From: Plakobranchus ocellatus
Taxonomy: Eukaryota > Mollusca > Gastropoda > Plakobranchidae
DNA: 35,775 nucleotides
NCBI GenBank assembly: GCA_019648995.1
Contig: BLXT01007492.1
Coordinates: 1,168,710-1,204,484, forward strand
Reading direction: 5' to 3'
Positions 13,010 to 26,861 of this stretch are shown here, piece by piece. The number at the start of each line of letters is the position of its first letter. The stretch's first letter is position 1. Position numbers and translations under genes: made by a program. The notes below the pieces were generated by a model. It did no database searches. It was given only the letters and a program-made list of their open reading frames with translations, and was not told where the DNA came from.

Positions 13010-16000
13010 AGAGAGAATAATTATTTTTAAGTTAATACTACCTATATAAGCAGTATCCAATGAAAGCAACGATAAACCACCAAGTTATAAAATGTAGATC
13101 TATCTATTCTAATGCTAAAAAACTGTGGCAAGAGGAAGGATTTCCAAGAATATATACACCTAAATTTGATTTTTTTTTATATCTATAGATCTAGATTTCA
13201 AAATAAAAACTTTATATTCTGTTTACCTCAAGATTTTCTAGAACTGACAGAACTTAGGGGGGCCAACCTTAGTTAATTTTAATTCTTTTAAAAATATGTG
13301 TAGGTTGAAAAAAAAAAAAGATACATTATTCTTATTCAAAAGAAAAAGAAAAAATACTATACTAAAAATCGAGGTGAATAATTTGAAAGAAATAAAACAA
13401 ACAAGTAAATAAATTTTTATTTGTATAAAAAAAAATCAAAACATTCTTCAATAGTAAAATCATAAATTTTCTGCTGCTTCAATATAGCCAAGTCAATAAA
13501 AAATAAAGAAGCTAAAAACAAAAGTGAGAAACAGAAATAAAGAAAAAGAAAACAAAAAAAAAAAAATTACCAGAGAAACACAAACAAATCTATTTGACTG
13601 AAAAAACCCTTTTAGGGAAGTTAATTATAATAATAATAATCTTTGTTTGCCATTAATTATCTGTTGATTTTTTATATTGACTTGGTGATATCACATACAA
13701 TCACATGCAACTGTCTAAAAGGGAAATTGGGCTGGGAAAGCTGACAAATGGAGGGATTAAAAAGGGGAGGGAAAGTTAAATTGATATAGAAGATTTTTTA
13801 AAAAAAGAATGGCATCTCCAGTAGTGGTATCATATAAGGATCTGTGCCATCAAGAAGTCACCTCATAAAAGACACATAATCTTCTTAAGAAAAATACATA
13901 AGAAAAACTGCAAGATGAAATTGGTCCTTTCTGTAAAATTACATGTAACACAGCTTGCTACCAATCAGCTATTAATATTGCCAATAGGTATGACAAACAG
14001 CGTAGAACAAAACAAATACATAAAGAAACAAAAAAAATTGGAAAAAAGGACTCAACTGAGGTGAAGACTTAATTGTTCAAGAAAGTGAAAGATAGAAGAT
14101 TTCATTCAAAAGAAAACTTTACTTACTTATCCCTGAGAAAAGCATTGGATGGAAAAAAAAAACCCAACAAAACTATAAGCAATCATTCCTGCCTATATAC
14201 ATACATTAATCAAATAACAAGATTCTTGACAATCAACTTCAATGCATCTGTTGTATTAACTTTTTAAGTGGATGAAAAGTCAGATTATATCATGCAGTTT
14301 TTTTTTAAGTCGTCAGAGATCCAGATTCTATTCCTGAATCAAAATTTTATGTTAGAATCAAGATCTGCATGGAGGACAAAATCTAAATCTGGATGCACAA
14401 TCTGAATGTGAAAAAAGGCCAAGATTGTACACAAATATAGAATAAAAAAAATTAATAATAGTACTGTAATCTGGTTTTAAACTTAGTTTTCATGTCCACA
14501 ATTTGACTTTGTCTTTCTGACTTAATATAGCTATACATGGATTGAGAGATCAAGAAAAAAACCTTTCCTCAATTAAAAAAAAAAAATAATATATTTTTTC
14601 AGTTTTCATGGCAAGACAAACGTTTTCAAGATCATGAAGCTCTAAAATGATTTAGGAAAACCTAGGCGTATTTTTGACTCACCATTATAATTTTATTTAA
14701 CTATATTAGTAGTCTCAACAATCTTTGATTTTTATTGATATTATCACTCATGAACTATGTATGCTCCAACAGTGAGCAACCTTTGAAGCAGTTGTAACTT
14801 GGACCTGATTTCATTGGATGTGTCTAAACTGATAACACTGGAGCTCATTTACGAAGGGTCCAGAAAGAACAACAACAACAACAAAACCCCCCCCCCCAGA
14901 TATTCTTAAAACAGAATCATTTAATGGGATTCAAAATAACAGAATAGAGGTTATTTCTGTAACAAATTGAAGATTAATAGAAACATCTTCTAACTCATAA
15001 AGTAAAGTTTATTTGTCTGAGATAAAAACGTTCACCATTTTTAAAAAGCTTTTTAAGAAGCAAATGAAATTAAGACTGAAGAAACTTTAGGAAACAAAAC
15101 AGCATGGACACAAACACTTTCCTTTACATGAAATGAGACAGAAAAGAGGGAATAGCTTAATTAAAAAAGTAAAAAAAAAGAAAGCTAAAAAAAAAAAANN
15201 AAAAAAAACAATAGACAGAAATTTTTCTTTGGGACCAATAAATCTGTTGGCCAAGATACACAAAGCATATGTCTTATGAAAGACAAACACACAGTATAAA
15301 ATAAAATTATCAAAAATTCTTTAAAAATTTGATAAAACCAAGAAAAAGATAAGAGAATAAGAACCCACTTGCTTTTTGCCTTAGAAATGGATGCTAGATG
15401 TCTTGGGGTTTGCCCATCATTGGTAGGAAGATTGACATCTGCACCAAACACAACAAACTGCCGCACCAGCTCTAAGTCATCACTCTAGAAATAAGAAAGT
15501 CTACTGTTGATTTGTACAAGGTCAGAACTAAAGTATGCATGGACTATTATTATTATTTTTAACAAAATGCTATGGTCTTAAATAATCAAGTTGTCTTTAT
15601 ATAAAATACAAGCTGTTCTTTCATTGTTTTGAAAACAATTCGTAAAAATCAAGAATCCACTTTTGTTTCTAAATCGTATCAAGAAAATATTGACGCTTTT
15701 CTAAAATCTCCACCAACGTACAAAACAAGAAGATGTACTTGAAGCAACGCCACAGACATTTTATTGGCTGAAAACAACAGAAACATGACCAATACAACAC
15801 AACTGTTACCTTGATGGCTTTATGCAAAACTGTTTCCCCTATGGCATCCTTGATGTTACAATCAGCACCATGACACAAAAGAGCCATCATGCACTCCCTT
15901 CTTGACTTGTGCATCATAACATGTAGAGGAGCATTGCCTTCGTTGTTTAATATGTTCAAATTGCAGCCAAAAAAAGATAGTTTTTGAATGCTCTGCACAA

Positions 16001-18760
16001 AAAAAAAAAGGTAAATGTTATGATAAAAAAGTAGAAAACAATCCTATAAACATGGATGGAGGATAAATTACGATTCTAAAATATTCACGCAGTAATCAAA
16101 TTTAAAGACAGGGATTTTTTTTTTCACCAATACCTAACTGGGTACAAAAGTCAATTGAGACTCGAAGAAAAGCAAAGGCCAACATGGCAAACAACCTTAC
16201 ATTGCTGCATGCCTAAAGAAAAAATGGACCAGTATACAAAGGGCATAGTATTTACTAAAAAATAAGCAGCTGAGTGGAATCAAAATATGTAGGCTGTTGG
16301 CTATCAAAAAATTACAGACATGATCACTAGTGTGGATTAAAAAATTGATGTTGCTTCCCTGTGTCCACCTGGTGGATCAAAAAGGATAGGTAGATGTCTA
16401 AAGCTTGACCTTCCTCAAAGAAGTTAATGCTGCAAGGGAAGCAATGGCTAAGTATTTTAGAACATATGCCTAGAAAAATTGGGATTTTTTTTTGGTTTCC
16501 CTTAGTTCATTTAAAATATGGTACTCATGGGAAAAGCATAAAGAGTAAATTTATACTCCAAAAAAAAAAAATAAAAAAAATTAATAATGAAAGTAACAAC
16601 AAAGTATTAAATCACAACTAGCTATTCAATTTGTGCTTCAGACTCGCATATTTGAAAACCAACTTACAAGCTGACCTAACTAAATTAGACGGAACCTAAA
16701 AAAAACAGAGGGTTGTATTCATCACTGCTTTAGGTAATAAAAAAAGTAAAGTGGGTCCCATGCTTAATCCAAACATCGGGGAACCAGGAGTAGGGTCCTG
16801 ATTGTTCTTAGCATAAGACATTAAGAGGTAGTTTGCCATGCTTTCCTTGCCGCCTTTACTTTCGCCGGGACTTAGCTACCCATTTAGTGCTGGGTAGACA
16901 CAGAGGAGCAATGAAAAATTGACTTGGCCAGGACTGAGATTTGAACCTCGGATCTCTTGACTTGGTAGCCAACTGCCCTACCAGTGAGCCACCACTCCCC
17001 CACTTTAGGTCATAAGAGTCTGTAATATATTCTTTGACACCTGAAGGATTATAGACGATAATTCGCGCAAAAGAAAACCAATCGTAAAAGACCAGCAACA
17101 ATTATGCTCGCGAAAAAGTACCCAGCCATATAGGACCAGTCACGAGTATTCTTGCAACAGCTATTCCATTACTTTATTCCAATCTAGATCTTATTTTTTA
17201 CATAAAAACATTGAAAACACTTATTTGGAATTTCTATTAACCTTTTCAAGGGTATACAAACAAAGGTTTTCCATTATAGGCTTATCCCTATTGGTGTTAA
17301 AGGCATGCATATAGATTTCTAGAATTGGGGGCTGCAACTCCGGTCCTAGGGGTTGAACAGGGGGATGGCAGCCCTGGTCTGGGAGGGGTAACTCTAGGGT
17401 GGCAAAGCCGGTCCTTTAGTTGTTACAGAAAAAAATTTTTTAGACTCTTACATTGAAATGTGTAAGATAAAGTTGCAGATAGACTTATTATGTAAGACTA
17501 CTTCACAATTATAGATCTTATATCCTCAGCAAATTTTCAAATCAATCATATAATACACAAAAAGCATTGAAACTACCGTATCACCAATTCATAAATTTGA
17601 GTTTTGTGTTCTTTTCTTTATTGGATAAAAAATAGGATTTATTTTGCAAATCTATCTCCTGCATAGCAAAACAAGAATATTTAAAATGTACCTCTGCATT
17701 CTCTGCCCAGTGTATTGGTGTCCCACCGTACTTAAAATCTTTTGCATTTGCTTGCTCAGGGTATGATTTCACAATAGCTTCAACAGACCTTAAAAATTTA
17801 GGAAGCAAAAAAAAAACAACCACATACACAAACAAAGGAAAAAGAAAGAAAGAGAGAAAACGTTGTAAGGCCAAGACTAAAATATTACAAAATCTTTCAT
17901 AATATCAATGATAAATGAGACATCTTGGCTGAACATAAAAAGGCCGTATAAGATAATAATTATCATTTCATTAAAATTGACAAATTGGAATTTGCCTTCA
18001 GGAATGATTGAAAAGAACTAAAAAAAAAACAAAACAAAACAAAAAAAAATTACAGTCTTTGATTATCAATTGGTTGAGATGATTCTAAAAATTAAAATGA
18101 TCAAGAAAAAGCAACATCCATATCAAATAATACTAGCAACACTAATACAGATATTAACCTGAAAATGAATGAAAAAAAAAATTATGTTCCCCTGGTCATA
18201 TTAGCAAACATTAAACAATACATAGGGGATCTTGATTGGCAATACTTGTGTAATGAGACTAGTGCTGTGAGTTAAGTCTAGCTCTAAACTTGGAACAACT
18301 GATCTTTGATCTAACCTTATTCAATTGTAATATTTTGTTATTATTGCAATTCAGCCTGCTTTCCTTCCATTTTAGTTTAACAGAGCTATTGTTGTTTTAG
18401 CTTTGTTTACCTTTCCAGATTTGGAGATTTCTAGAAGGTTCTTAAAAGTGTGTGAATATTGTTAACAGGAAGTTGTTAGTATGTATCCTGGAGACAAGAC
18501 GAATTTGTCATATCTTTGTGTTAAGGAGAGAATAAATAAAAGCATTTGAAAGTCAATATTTTTACCTAATTTTGATAACATAAGAGCATAAATTATACAT
18601 TTTTGTCAATGAGTTGTTTATTTAATATTGAACAAATAAGCCTCAGTATTGCATGATTAGAATTCTCTAGAACCTGTATGTTGTAGGTATAAAAGAGAGT
18701 GCAGTTTTGTTTTTGGATATAGCCAGTCCACAACAAGGTGATCTCAGGCTTTTAGGTATA

Positions 18761-18804
<44 letters not shown>

Positions 18805-21800
18805 GGAATGCCAGTGGCCTCGGACAAAAAAGCAGGAAACTTGCAGAGTAATAAAGAGTTTTTTCAAAGCTGTAGGTAAAGTACAATTAACTTTTGAGTA
18901 ATAAAAATGAGGCAAAAAGTCGGAAATCCTATTTAAATTGGAAAACTTAAATAGAAGTTTTTATCACAAATAAAAATAAAAAGCTTGACAATTAGACAAC
19001 AATATTAACCAAGGCTTTCTTTTGAAACAAAAGAAAAAGCAAATTCTCACTTCATGTCACAAGCTTTGACAGCAGCATGTATGGGAAGACAATCAGCTGC
19101 AGCTATGCGTGGGTCAGCCCCAGCACCCAGCAAGCTTTGTGTTGCCTCAAACATCTTGCGCTGACAGGCCATTAATAGAGCTGATTCCCCTTTACCATTT
19201 AGCCAGTTAATGGCACCCACTTTGTCGTAGTCAACAAGAAGCTAAACATTTAAAGGAAAAAAATAGTCTTGTAAAATCTAAATGTTTTTGATTGCACAGC
19301 TGTCTGTGTCAGCTTTAGATGTAAAATTCCATAACTGACAAAAAAAAATCCAAGACATATTTTAATTATGAAATATTTAATACTCTTAGGTGACTTCCCT
19401 CTCTTTGTTTCCACACAACTTTTAAAAAGATCGTTTAAAAAAAAAGAATAATTTTAAATCCTCAAATATACGAAGGGTATTCCAATTTATCAAAAGGAAA
19501 TGTCATGCTTCAAAATATACAAAACAACAGGTACAATGTAAAATATTGCAGTCAACAATCTTCAAAGACAATATTGGCTAATAACTTTTTAAACTTTAAA
19601 AGTTATTAGCCAATATTGTCTTTGAAGATTGTTGACTGAAGGTGACTCCTTTAAGATGAAGAAGAATCGAAGATAAGCAAGAAAAAAAATACCCATTAAC
19701 TATCAATAATTGACTAAAGTTTCATTTTATTGTTCCAGTAAATTCCATGTTATTTAAAAGAAATAGAGAATCTAAAACAAAACAAAAAAAACTCACTGTC
19801 ACAGAATTTAGATCTAATCATGAGAAAGAAGCAGAGATTTTTTTGGAATCCATGATATATAGCTAGCTTGCACTTCATGTAAATTTATTAATAACAACTT
19901 AGCTTGGAAATGATTATTCCATTACTATCAAGATCCATTATTATCAAGATTCAGACTGATGGATTATCGTAACTAAGATTTCAAACTCCGTTTTCTTTTA
20001 TACTTTAATGATATAGAATTGCCTATGTTCCTCTTTAGTGGAATTCTAGTTTCTTCAGGGGATATCATTAAAAAAAATTAATGCCTAAAAATTCCAAATT
20101 CTGCAGACATTTTTTGAACTTTAGGCCTGGTTTCATGAGACCAACTTAAAGCATCCATGAAGAATAGAAGATCCTTGGAATAAAGAAAAGCAATCCCAAA
20201 TTTGGGGCCAGACTCGTAAATTTTTAAAAAATCCACATCAGATGCAAGTGACATAATTTTAATGATCTTGATTGAGAAACACACCAGTTTTAGTGTCCAG
20301 ACCAGAGAATTCAATATTATATGCTTACACTTATACTATCATAAGTTTTAGATCTAACTTATATTATCAATACAGTCCCATGTGAATTACAGGCAGAAAA
20401 GAATAAGAAAAAAATAAGAGAGGCACCCAAGGATATTGACCAGTGGCTTCTGCATTTCTACCATCAGATCGTTGAATGCATAAAGATCACACTCTAGATC
20501 TCAGGTGAGGTCACTTTTTCAAGTTATATGTACATCGTTCTTTGCAAGTAAGAGCTACGTGTACTCCCCCATAAGCATAAATGGCATACATGTTTCTCAT
20601 TTTTCCCTCCCAAGCAAACGAAAAGACTTTGCTCTCTCCACTGGCTGGTAGTGACTATTTTGAAAATCTAATAGGCTGGCATGCCGGCTCAGCCAGTAAA
20701 CTTGCATCCCTGAACATCAAAATTCCTACAATCACTTATCACTAAAGTACAGGTTTTCTATATCTTTATTAGGTCTAATGTTTACCCAGGACAATAAAAT
20801 ATTTAAAAAGGGTTTTATCTTTACAACTATTCAGTGTCAATACTTAGTGTGAACTCAAAGCTCAAAGAAACCACTATTTCAATATTATTCCCATTATTAA
20901 CAATTAAATAAAAATTGGCCCCGGATCAACTTCATCTCAATGCCAAAAGACTAGATTTATCGGCAGTGTGACACACATGTCAATGATCAAAGACTAAAGC
21001 TTGGTCGCATAGTTCTAAAATAAGCACTTTTTTTAGTTTGATTTCACAGATAATTTGTGGAACTGGAACCATGTATAACTACAAAGTATCCTCTTTACTA
21101 AAGCTTTTGACGATAACAGATGCTGTGGCATAATTTGACTAAGATGCAACAAAGGCAACATGTAACATTAACGTACCAGCACAAAAAACCTAAAAAAAAA
21201 ACAACCACAAAATTAACACTTCATAATTTACCAGGAAAGAAAAAAGTAACTTTCCTTAGGTTTTCACTTTTCAGCACAAAAAGAAAAAGTTAAGATTGAA
21301 AGTGCAAGATCTTTATTATATTAGTAAAACAAAACATTTAAAGTCTTACAGCTACAATGGGTGAGCAGTTGTTGAGCACAGCATAATGATACACTGTGTC
21401 TCCATACTTGTCTTTCCTGCTAAGACTGACCCCAAGCTTGAGAAGTTCTTCTATGGTAGGTGCCTGCTTACCCATCAGAGCAACCATCAATGGAGTTCTT
21501 TGGTGTGTACCACTTGGTCGATCAATGTGCCTGGCAATTAAATATAAAGCAGTATCACCTTTCATTTTCGCCTTTTCTTAGTTTTGGATGATGCACACTT
21601 CTGATGGCTGCCACTAGAAAAAAAAATGAAAATTGTCAGCTCTTTTTTGAAATGATGAGGATTTTAAAAAAAAATGTTATTTTCTTCCTGGTCAAGGTAT
21701 TCATATTGAAACAAAATTAAGTCTTATTTACTTGAAAATTACAAATATTGCTAATAAAAACCAAGTGATTCGAATTTTTTGAAATGCCACCCCTGATTTC

Positions 21801-24800
21801 TCAAAAAGAGGGAACTAAATTAGTCCTCTCTGAAAGAAACTTCCATACTCTTTATAGCAACCAGCTGGGATCTGATTCTAAATTGTCAATTCTAGAATTT
21901 TGAGAGTTTTTTCAAAAAGTCCTTGTCATTTTTTAAAACAAAAGAAATTTTCGTATGTGGTTTTGTTATCCTGGATTTTGGACTTTTTTGGAAAGTTCAG
22001 CTCTAAAAATTTTCACATACTCTACAGAGACATCTCTGTAAACAACCAGAGCCCCAACCATTTTTTTTGTAGCTGGCAAAATAAAGAAATAATCATTTTG
22101 GAAAAACAAAAAATTTCAAAATTGTTACACTTTTTTTTTCTTTTAATTTAATGAAAAAAAAGCACATATGTTTTAAAGACAAATGGTGACACCTACTGTT
22201 GTATACAGATCCCCTAATAATTACGCAAATTTGTACAGTCCATCTTTAAATAGTTAACTTTAAAGGAAAATAGGAACAGAGAGTGGAATTTGGGGAAACT
22301 GCTAAAAAAATCAGGCTTTCAAAACCTTTTCCACAAACTGTACAAGATAAATCTTTTATAGTAAAGTAAAATGAATCCAGTGCTTCTTAAGTGTTAGGGA
22401 ACCAGAAGTAGATCCTGGTTGTTTTTGGCATACATCATTCTAGGGTAATTTGCCATTACTTTCGCTGGGTCTTAAGAGGCCTATCTACTCATTTAGTGCT
22501 GAGTAAACAAAGGGGAATAATTTAAAAAAAATTGTGTTGGCCTGGAATGATATTTGAAACTTAGATCTATCACACAGTAGCCAACAGCCTTAATAGATGA
22601 GCCACTAATCCTTTTTCTATATCTCTAAAGCTTTTATAAAAAATGAGTTATAGTATTTTCACACACAAGAGAATTTTGTGGAAATAACACGACAATGTTT
22701 TATGTTTTGTCCATGAGCAAAATGGGAAAACAACTGATCACCACTAAGAAAAAATGCAATTAAACTGCGACAGACTTTTTCAGGAATACAAAATTTAGAA
22801 AGGTGCAATATTCTTAGTCTAATCAAAATATTACAGTTCTCTTCAGTGTCCCAGTGTGTCTTGATACCGCACTTTTTGACATAGTTAAAAAAACCCAACA
22901 AAAATCACTCACTCTATTATGCCTGGACATTTCAGCACTGTGGCATGTCCCAGAAAAGCAGCCACATGAGCTGAAGTCCACAATGGGTGCTCCCTTACAC
23001 AGTCACACAAGCTTTGCAATAGATCCTCCTGCACACTAATCATCCCACTTCCCACAATTGGAGCCAGAATGGAGGCAAATGAATTGAACAAGGTGTCAGC
23101 CTCAACATTTGTCGTATAGCGGAAAATGCTGAGGAAAAAAGCTTAAAATAAACCACACATCTGAAGATTTGGGATGGAGTGACACAGCCAACACTATTAA
23201 AGTTATCCTTGGCTTTTAGGCTTCTATCGAGAAAAGCAGTGGCATGAAACTAAGCCATAACAGATTAAACAATGCGAAAAAATTAAAGATATGGTAAATT
23301 TAGAGATGAAGGACAAGTACAGTGGACACTGCTTATGTGGAACCCACTTAAGTGGATTTTCATTCAAGGTGATCCTTTTGCTTAAAAACCACCCCCTTTG
23401 AATTTTTATCCACGTCTGTCTTTTGCTGTGTGACACTGTTCATGAAAGCATGCTTTTCCTCCCTCTCATCGATAAAAATGTTTTACTAGTTACAGTTTTG
23501 CAGACCGATATGTGTGTGTGTAATGTTAGCCTTTTTCTATGCAATTCACCCTATGTTAAGATTCTCCAACACTTTATCACAGTTACAGGACGTTTTTTTT
23601 TTTTTTAAAGTATGTTTAAGGGGTAAGGGGAGGGAGGACACTGCTCATCGCAAACCGACAGTCTAATCCAGAGATAGGTTTTGTTCTAGATCTATTCACT
23701 TAGAACATAAGCAGTGTCCATTGTGTTGGCACAGGCAGTAATGGTGGCTTTGTCTACACTTCAGAGTGTTTCTCTCTCTCTCTTTTTCAAGCACTAAGAC
23801 AGAGTGGCTGCGATGATCAAGCATGCCATCATTTCTGAACAACTTTTGTGTGCGTGTGTTGGGAAGAGGGAGTGGGGGTGGCAGTGGCCAGCTGGCTTTG
23901 TTGGGGAGTGGGTGCAGTAATTGTTGAACAATTATACTTGTCTGTCTTGGTACAGTGGCTTGTCATTGTAAGTCCCATGTAATTTTCCCTTTCTCCTCCA
24001 AAACCCATTAAACCTCCTCTCCTTTTCCTCACTTGAAGAGCAAAGACCTCAGGACTTATTAATTTTCACTGTAGCCTACGCAATACTGATCTATATAATA
24101 GATCCATCTAAATCTAATCTACTGCTAATCTACACACATGTTCACTCTCAGCCTCATCGATTTTAGGCTAGAAATAAATGCAACTGAAAGCTATCACTCT
24201 AGCCTTCACTCAGGCTTATTATAAACCACATTGTAAAAACAGATATATATTGGGAAACTTTGAGCATGGTGATCAGAGTTGATGACTTTGCCACTAAAAT
24301 GCAAAATTGAACTTATTGATGAAGTGAAAAAAGTACTGAAGCAAAAAAAAAAACCAAAAACAAAAACCAAAACCATGACAACAATTACAAAAACCAGAAA
24401 GATGTATCAATAAATTTGGAGTCCTTGCACATACTATTTAGACACTAATCAAGAAGAAGGCATAAATTATTACAGAAATCTGGGCATCATGATGTTAAGA
24501 CAGAACCAATCACAACATGACGATGTTGAGAAAGCTCACTTAATTTAGTTTACAATCAGAGCATCAAACGTCCCATTTAGTGGTACAGTAATGAATATCA
24601 AAGCAGATGAATCTGCAAGTGATTTTGATAAAGAAAACTGGGCTTCTGCAAGCCCCCCCAGATCAACTTAAACAGTGTTGACTATAGCATTGGTAACAAT
24701 TAAAGTTATATTTAAACATGTTTCAAATGCCAATGACTCAAATCATCAAATATGCTGTCTTTAAATTGTTTAAACATGTACAATTTAAAAAATTTTAATA

Positions 24801-25090
24801 AATCTGACAATCAAATATGAATTCATTTACACCAGACAAAAAAAATAATACAATTTGAAAGAAGATGAAAGTACAATGTTTAAAAAAAAATAATCTCTTC
24901 CAAAAAAGTCTCACCTAAATATCTTTCCAGGAATATCAGATCTTGAAACAGTGCACTCAAATGTAGAAATAGTGCCCTCTCTTCTGTACAATGTTAAACA
25001 TCCAGCTTGTTTTATCACATTTGCCCTGGAATAAAATAAATCAATAAATAGATTAAAAAAAATATTTCAAGTTTTTCTCAATCAGTATGT

Positions 25091-25159
<69 letters not shown>

Positions 25160-26789
25160 AGTGGAAAGCTAGGTAGAAAGAAAAAGGTGGGGTAAAAGAG
25201 AGGTAAGGTAGGGGAGAGATTACAAGGAAGTGAGAAGATACAAGAAAAAAAAAACAAGAAAACGGAGGGGGAGGAGAGAGGGTGCGGCAAGTAAGGAAAG
25301 AGAGAGAAAAAGAAATAGAAATAGCAACTGGAAAAGAGAGATAAAGAAACAGAAAGAAAAAAGCAGTGTGATAATGAGAAGGTGCCATTCACTGTCATCA
25401 GTTGGGTCCCGTTTCTCCATATTATTCCTCCCGACACCATTATGCTCCCTCCACCTTGTCTCACATATATTGCTCTCCTCATACCTGATACATACAATAC
25501 ACACACTGATGATCATTATAGCCTTGAATTGTCTGTGCTCAACTCATCATGCCATTGAAAGTGTCTTGCTGCCCAAGCTCGTCTATCTTGTTATGTGACT
25601 GGAAAACAGATGTTATGGCTGGTCTATAAGGATATGCATCCCAGTCTAGGAATGTTTTTGACTGCCACAATAGCAAGTCACATTAGGTCTTGGATATGTA
25701 CAAAAAGAATACAGTGGGCCTGTTTCTGGATTGCAATTCAAAATCTTCTACTTCTTGGTCGATCTGAGGATATGTTTGACTCTTTAATATAGATTCTATG
25801 ACTGCTAACAGTGTCCCTGTGCAAGTTAAGCTAGTCAAAAACTTGTTTCGTTTCTGCTCAGCTTGCAGCATTCCTATAGCATGTGGGTGGTTATGGCTGA
25901 TAACTCTTAACTTACTGAGCTCTGAGCTGTTGAGCCCATGCTATCCCCTAGTGCCTAGCCAAAATTAGGGTTCAGAAAAAAAATTGTGAAAAAATCCCCA
26001 GAAATTCGCTCAATTCCCACAAAATTTTGCAGGCTGTCAGATAAACATGACTGAAATAAAACCAATTTAAAAACATTTATTGCAACTGAGGTTTAAAAGT
26101 GTCACAATAATGGTGAGAAAAAATTCAGAAAAAAAAATCACCAAAAGCATGTGCACATTGTCAGTAGGTGGCCCGTACTTGGTTCAATATCAAGAGTCAT
26201 CTAAATCTAAACCTAATTTACAACATCGCTCTCACTACCAGAAAATGTAATAATTTGAAAAGCTTCTCTCTTTGAAGATCTTATAGAAAAGCGCTCGATA
26301 GATCTCTTTGCCATTCTGGTTGGGTGAAGAGACTGAGTTTAGGGGCTAGCAGTCCAGGGTCGGATCCAGGGGTTCTGGAATCCCTCCCCTGCATATGCTA
26401 TGTACCTGTGGATGTTGATTATGTACTATTTTAGTGCCAGGAGAGGCCATATTTTCATTCTTAAATTGCAAAAATTCATCAGATGACTTTCCAACGGGGA
26501 TGTTGCCCCCTGTATCCTGATTGGGGGAGGACCCCCAACCCCCCTTCCCCACCCCCACTCCCACCCCATATACAAAACTTCAAAACAAAACAAAAAAAAA
26601 CAAACAAAAAAAAAAGTCACTCTCGATGACTTTCATTCATGACTCTGAGCATGAAATTTTAGTGATTGGTGGGTGAGTCGCTGAAATATACACACCTTAA
26701 GTGTGCACAGTTTCTTTTTCTGGTCAGTATAAATAAAAGAGAAAAAGAGAGAGAAAGAGAGTGTATGAGAAGTGTGCTTGAGAGGGGGG

Positions 26790-26861
<72 letters not shown>

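Larger units (their letters stand above)
7269..15368 (-). other. PLA2G6 intron 9, 8.1 kb
   Basis: The largest intron, separating the ankyrin exons from the linker and lipase exons. It holds the AAT duplication (9024-9154), mariner (10489-11782), the gap-broken homopolymers and the GA microsatellite. The phases of exons 9 and 10 fit directly, so no missed exon is needed. The rest (7269-9020, 9155-10488, 11783-12670, 13020-15368) is unassigned AT-rich sequence. Confidence 0.8.
15993..17691 (-). other. PLA2G6 intron 7
   Basis: 1699 bases. It contains the better-preserved SINE and the GC-rich degenerate repeat. The shorter intron 8 (15485-15809, 325 bases) shows nothing notable. Confidence 0.8.

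Noticed and set aside
12549-13069. Open frames across the N gaps and GA tract
   Set aside because: Low-complexity and gap-spanning; composition is explained by poly-C, poly-A and GA repeats.
16930-17002. A tRNA gene on the minus strand
   Set aside because: A and B boxes are present, but the sequence continues into a SINE body with target duplication and there is no clean acceptor stem.
16856-17101. An 81-codon minus-strand frame
   Set aside because: It is the SINE read through; [14 protein letters not shown] comes from the B-box region of the tRNA-like head.
22950-23000. Internal donor-like gtaagg in exon 4
   Set aside because: Using it would remove conserved coding sequence ([15 protein letters not shown]), and no acceptor of good quality would then restore the exon 5 frame.
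25053-25516. Several overlapping open frames of about 98-138 codons on the minus strand
   Set aside because: They read through the AG microsatellite and purine tract (Ser-Leu runs). Only the [11 protein letters not shown] part is meaningful, as a Tc1 relic.
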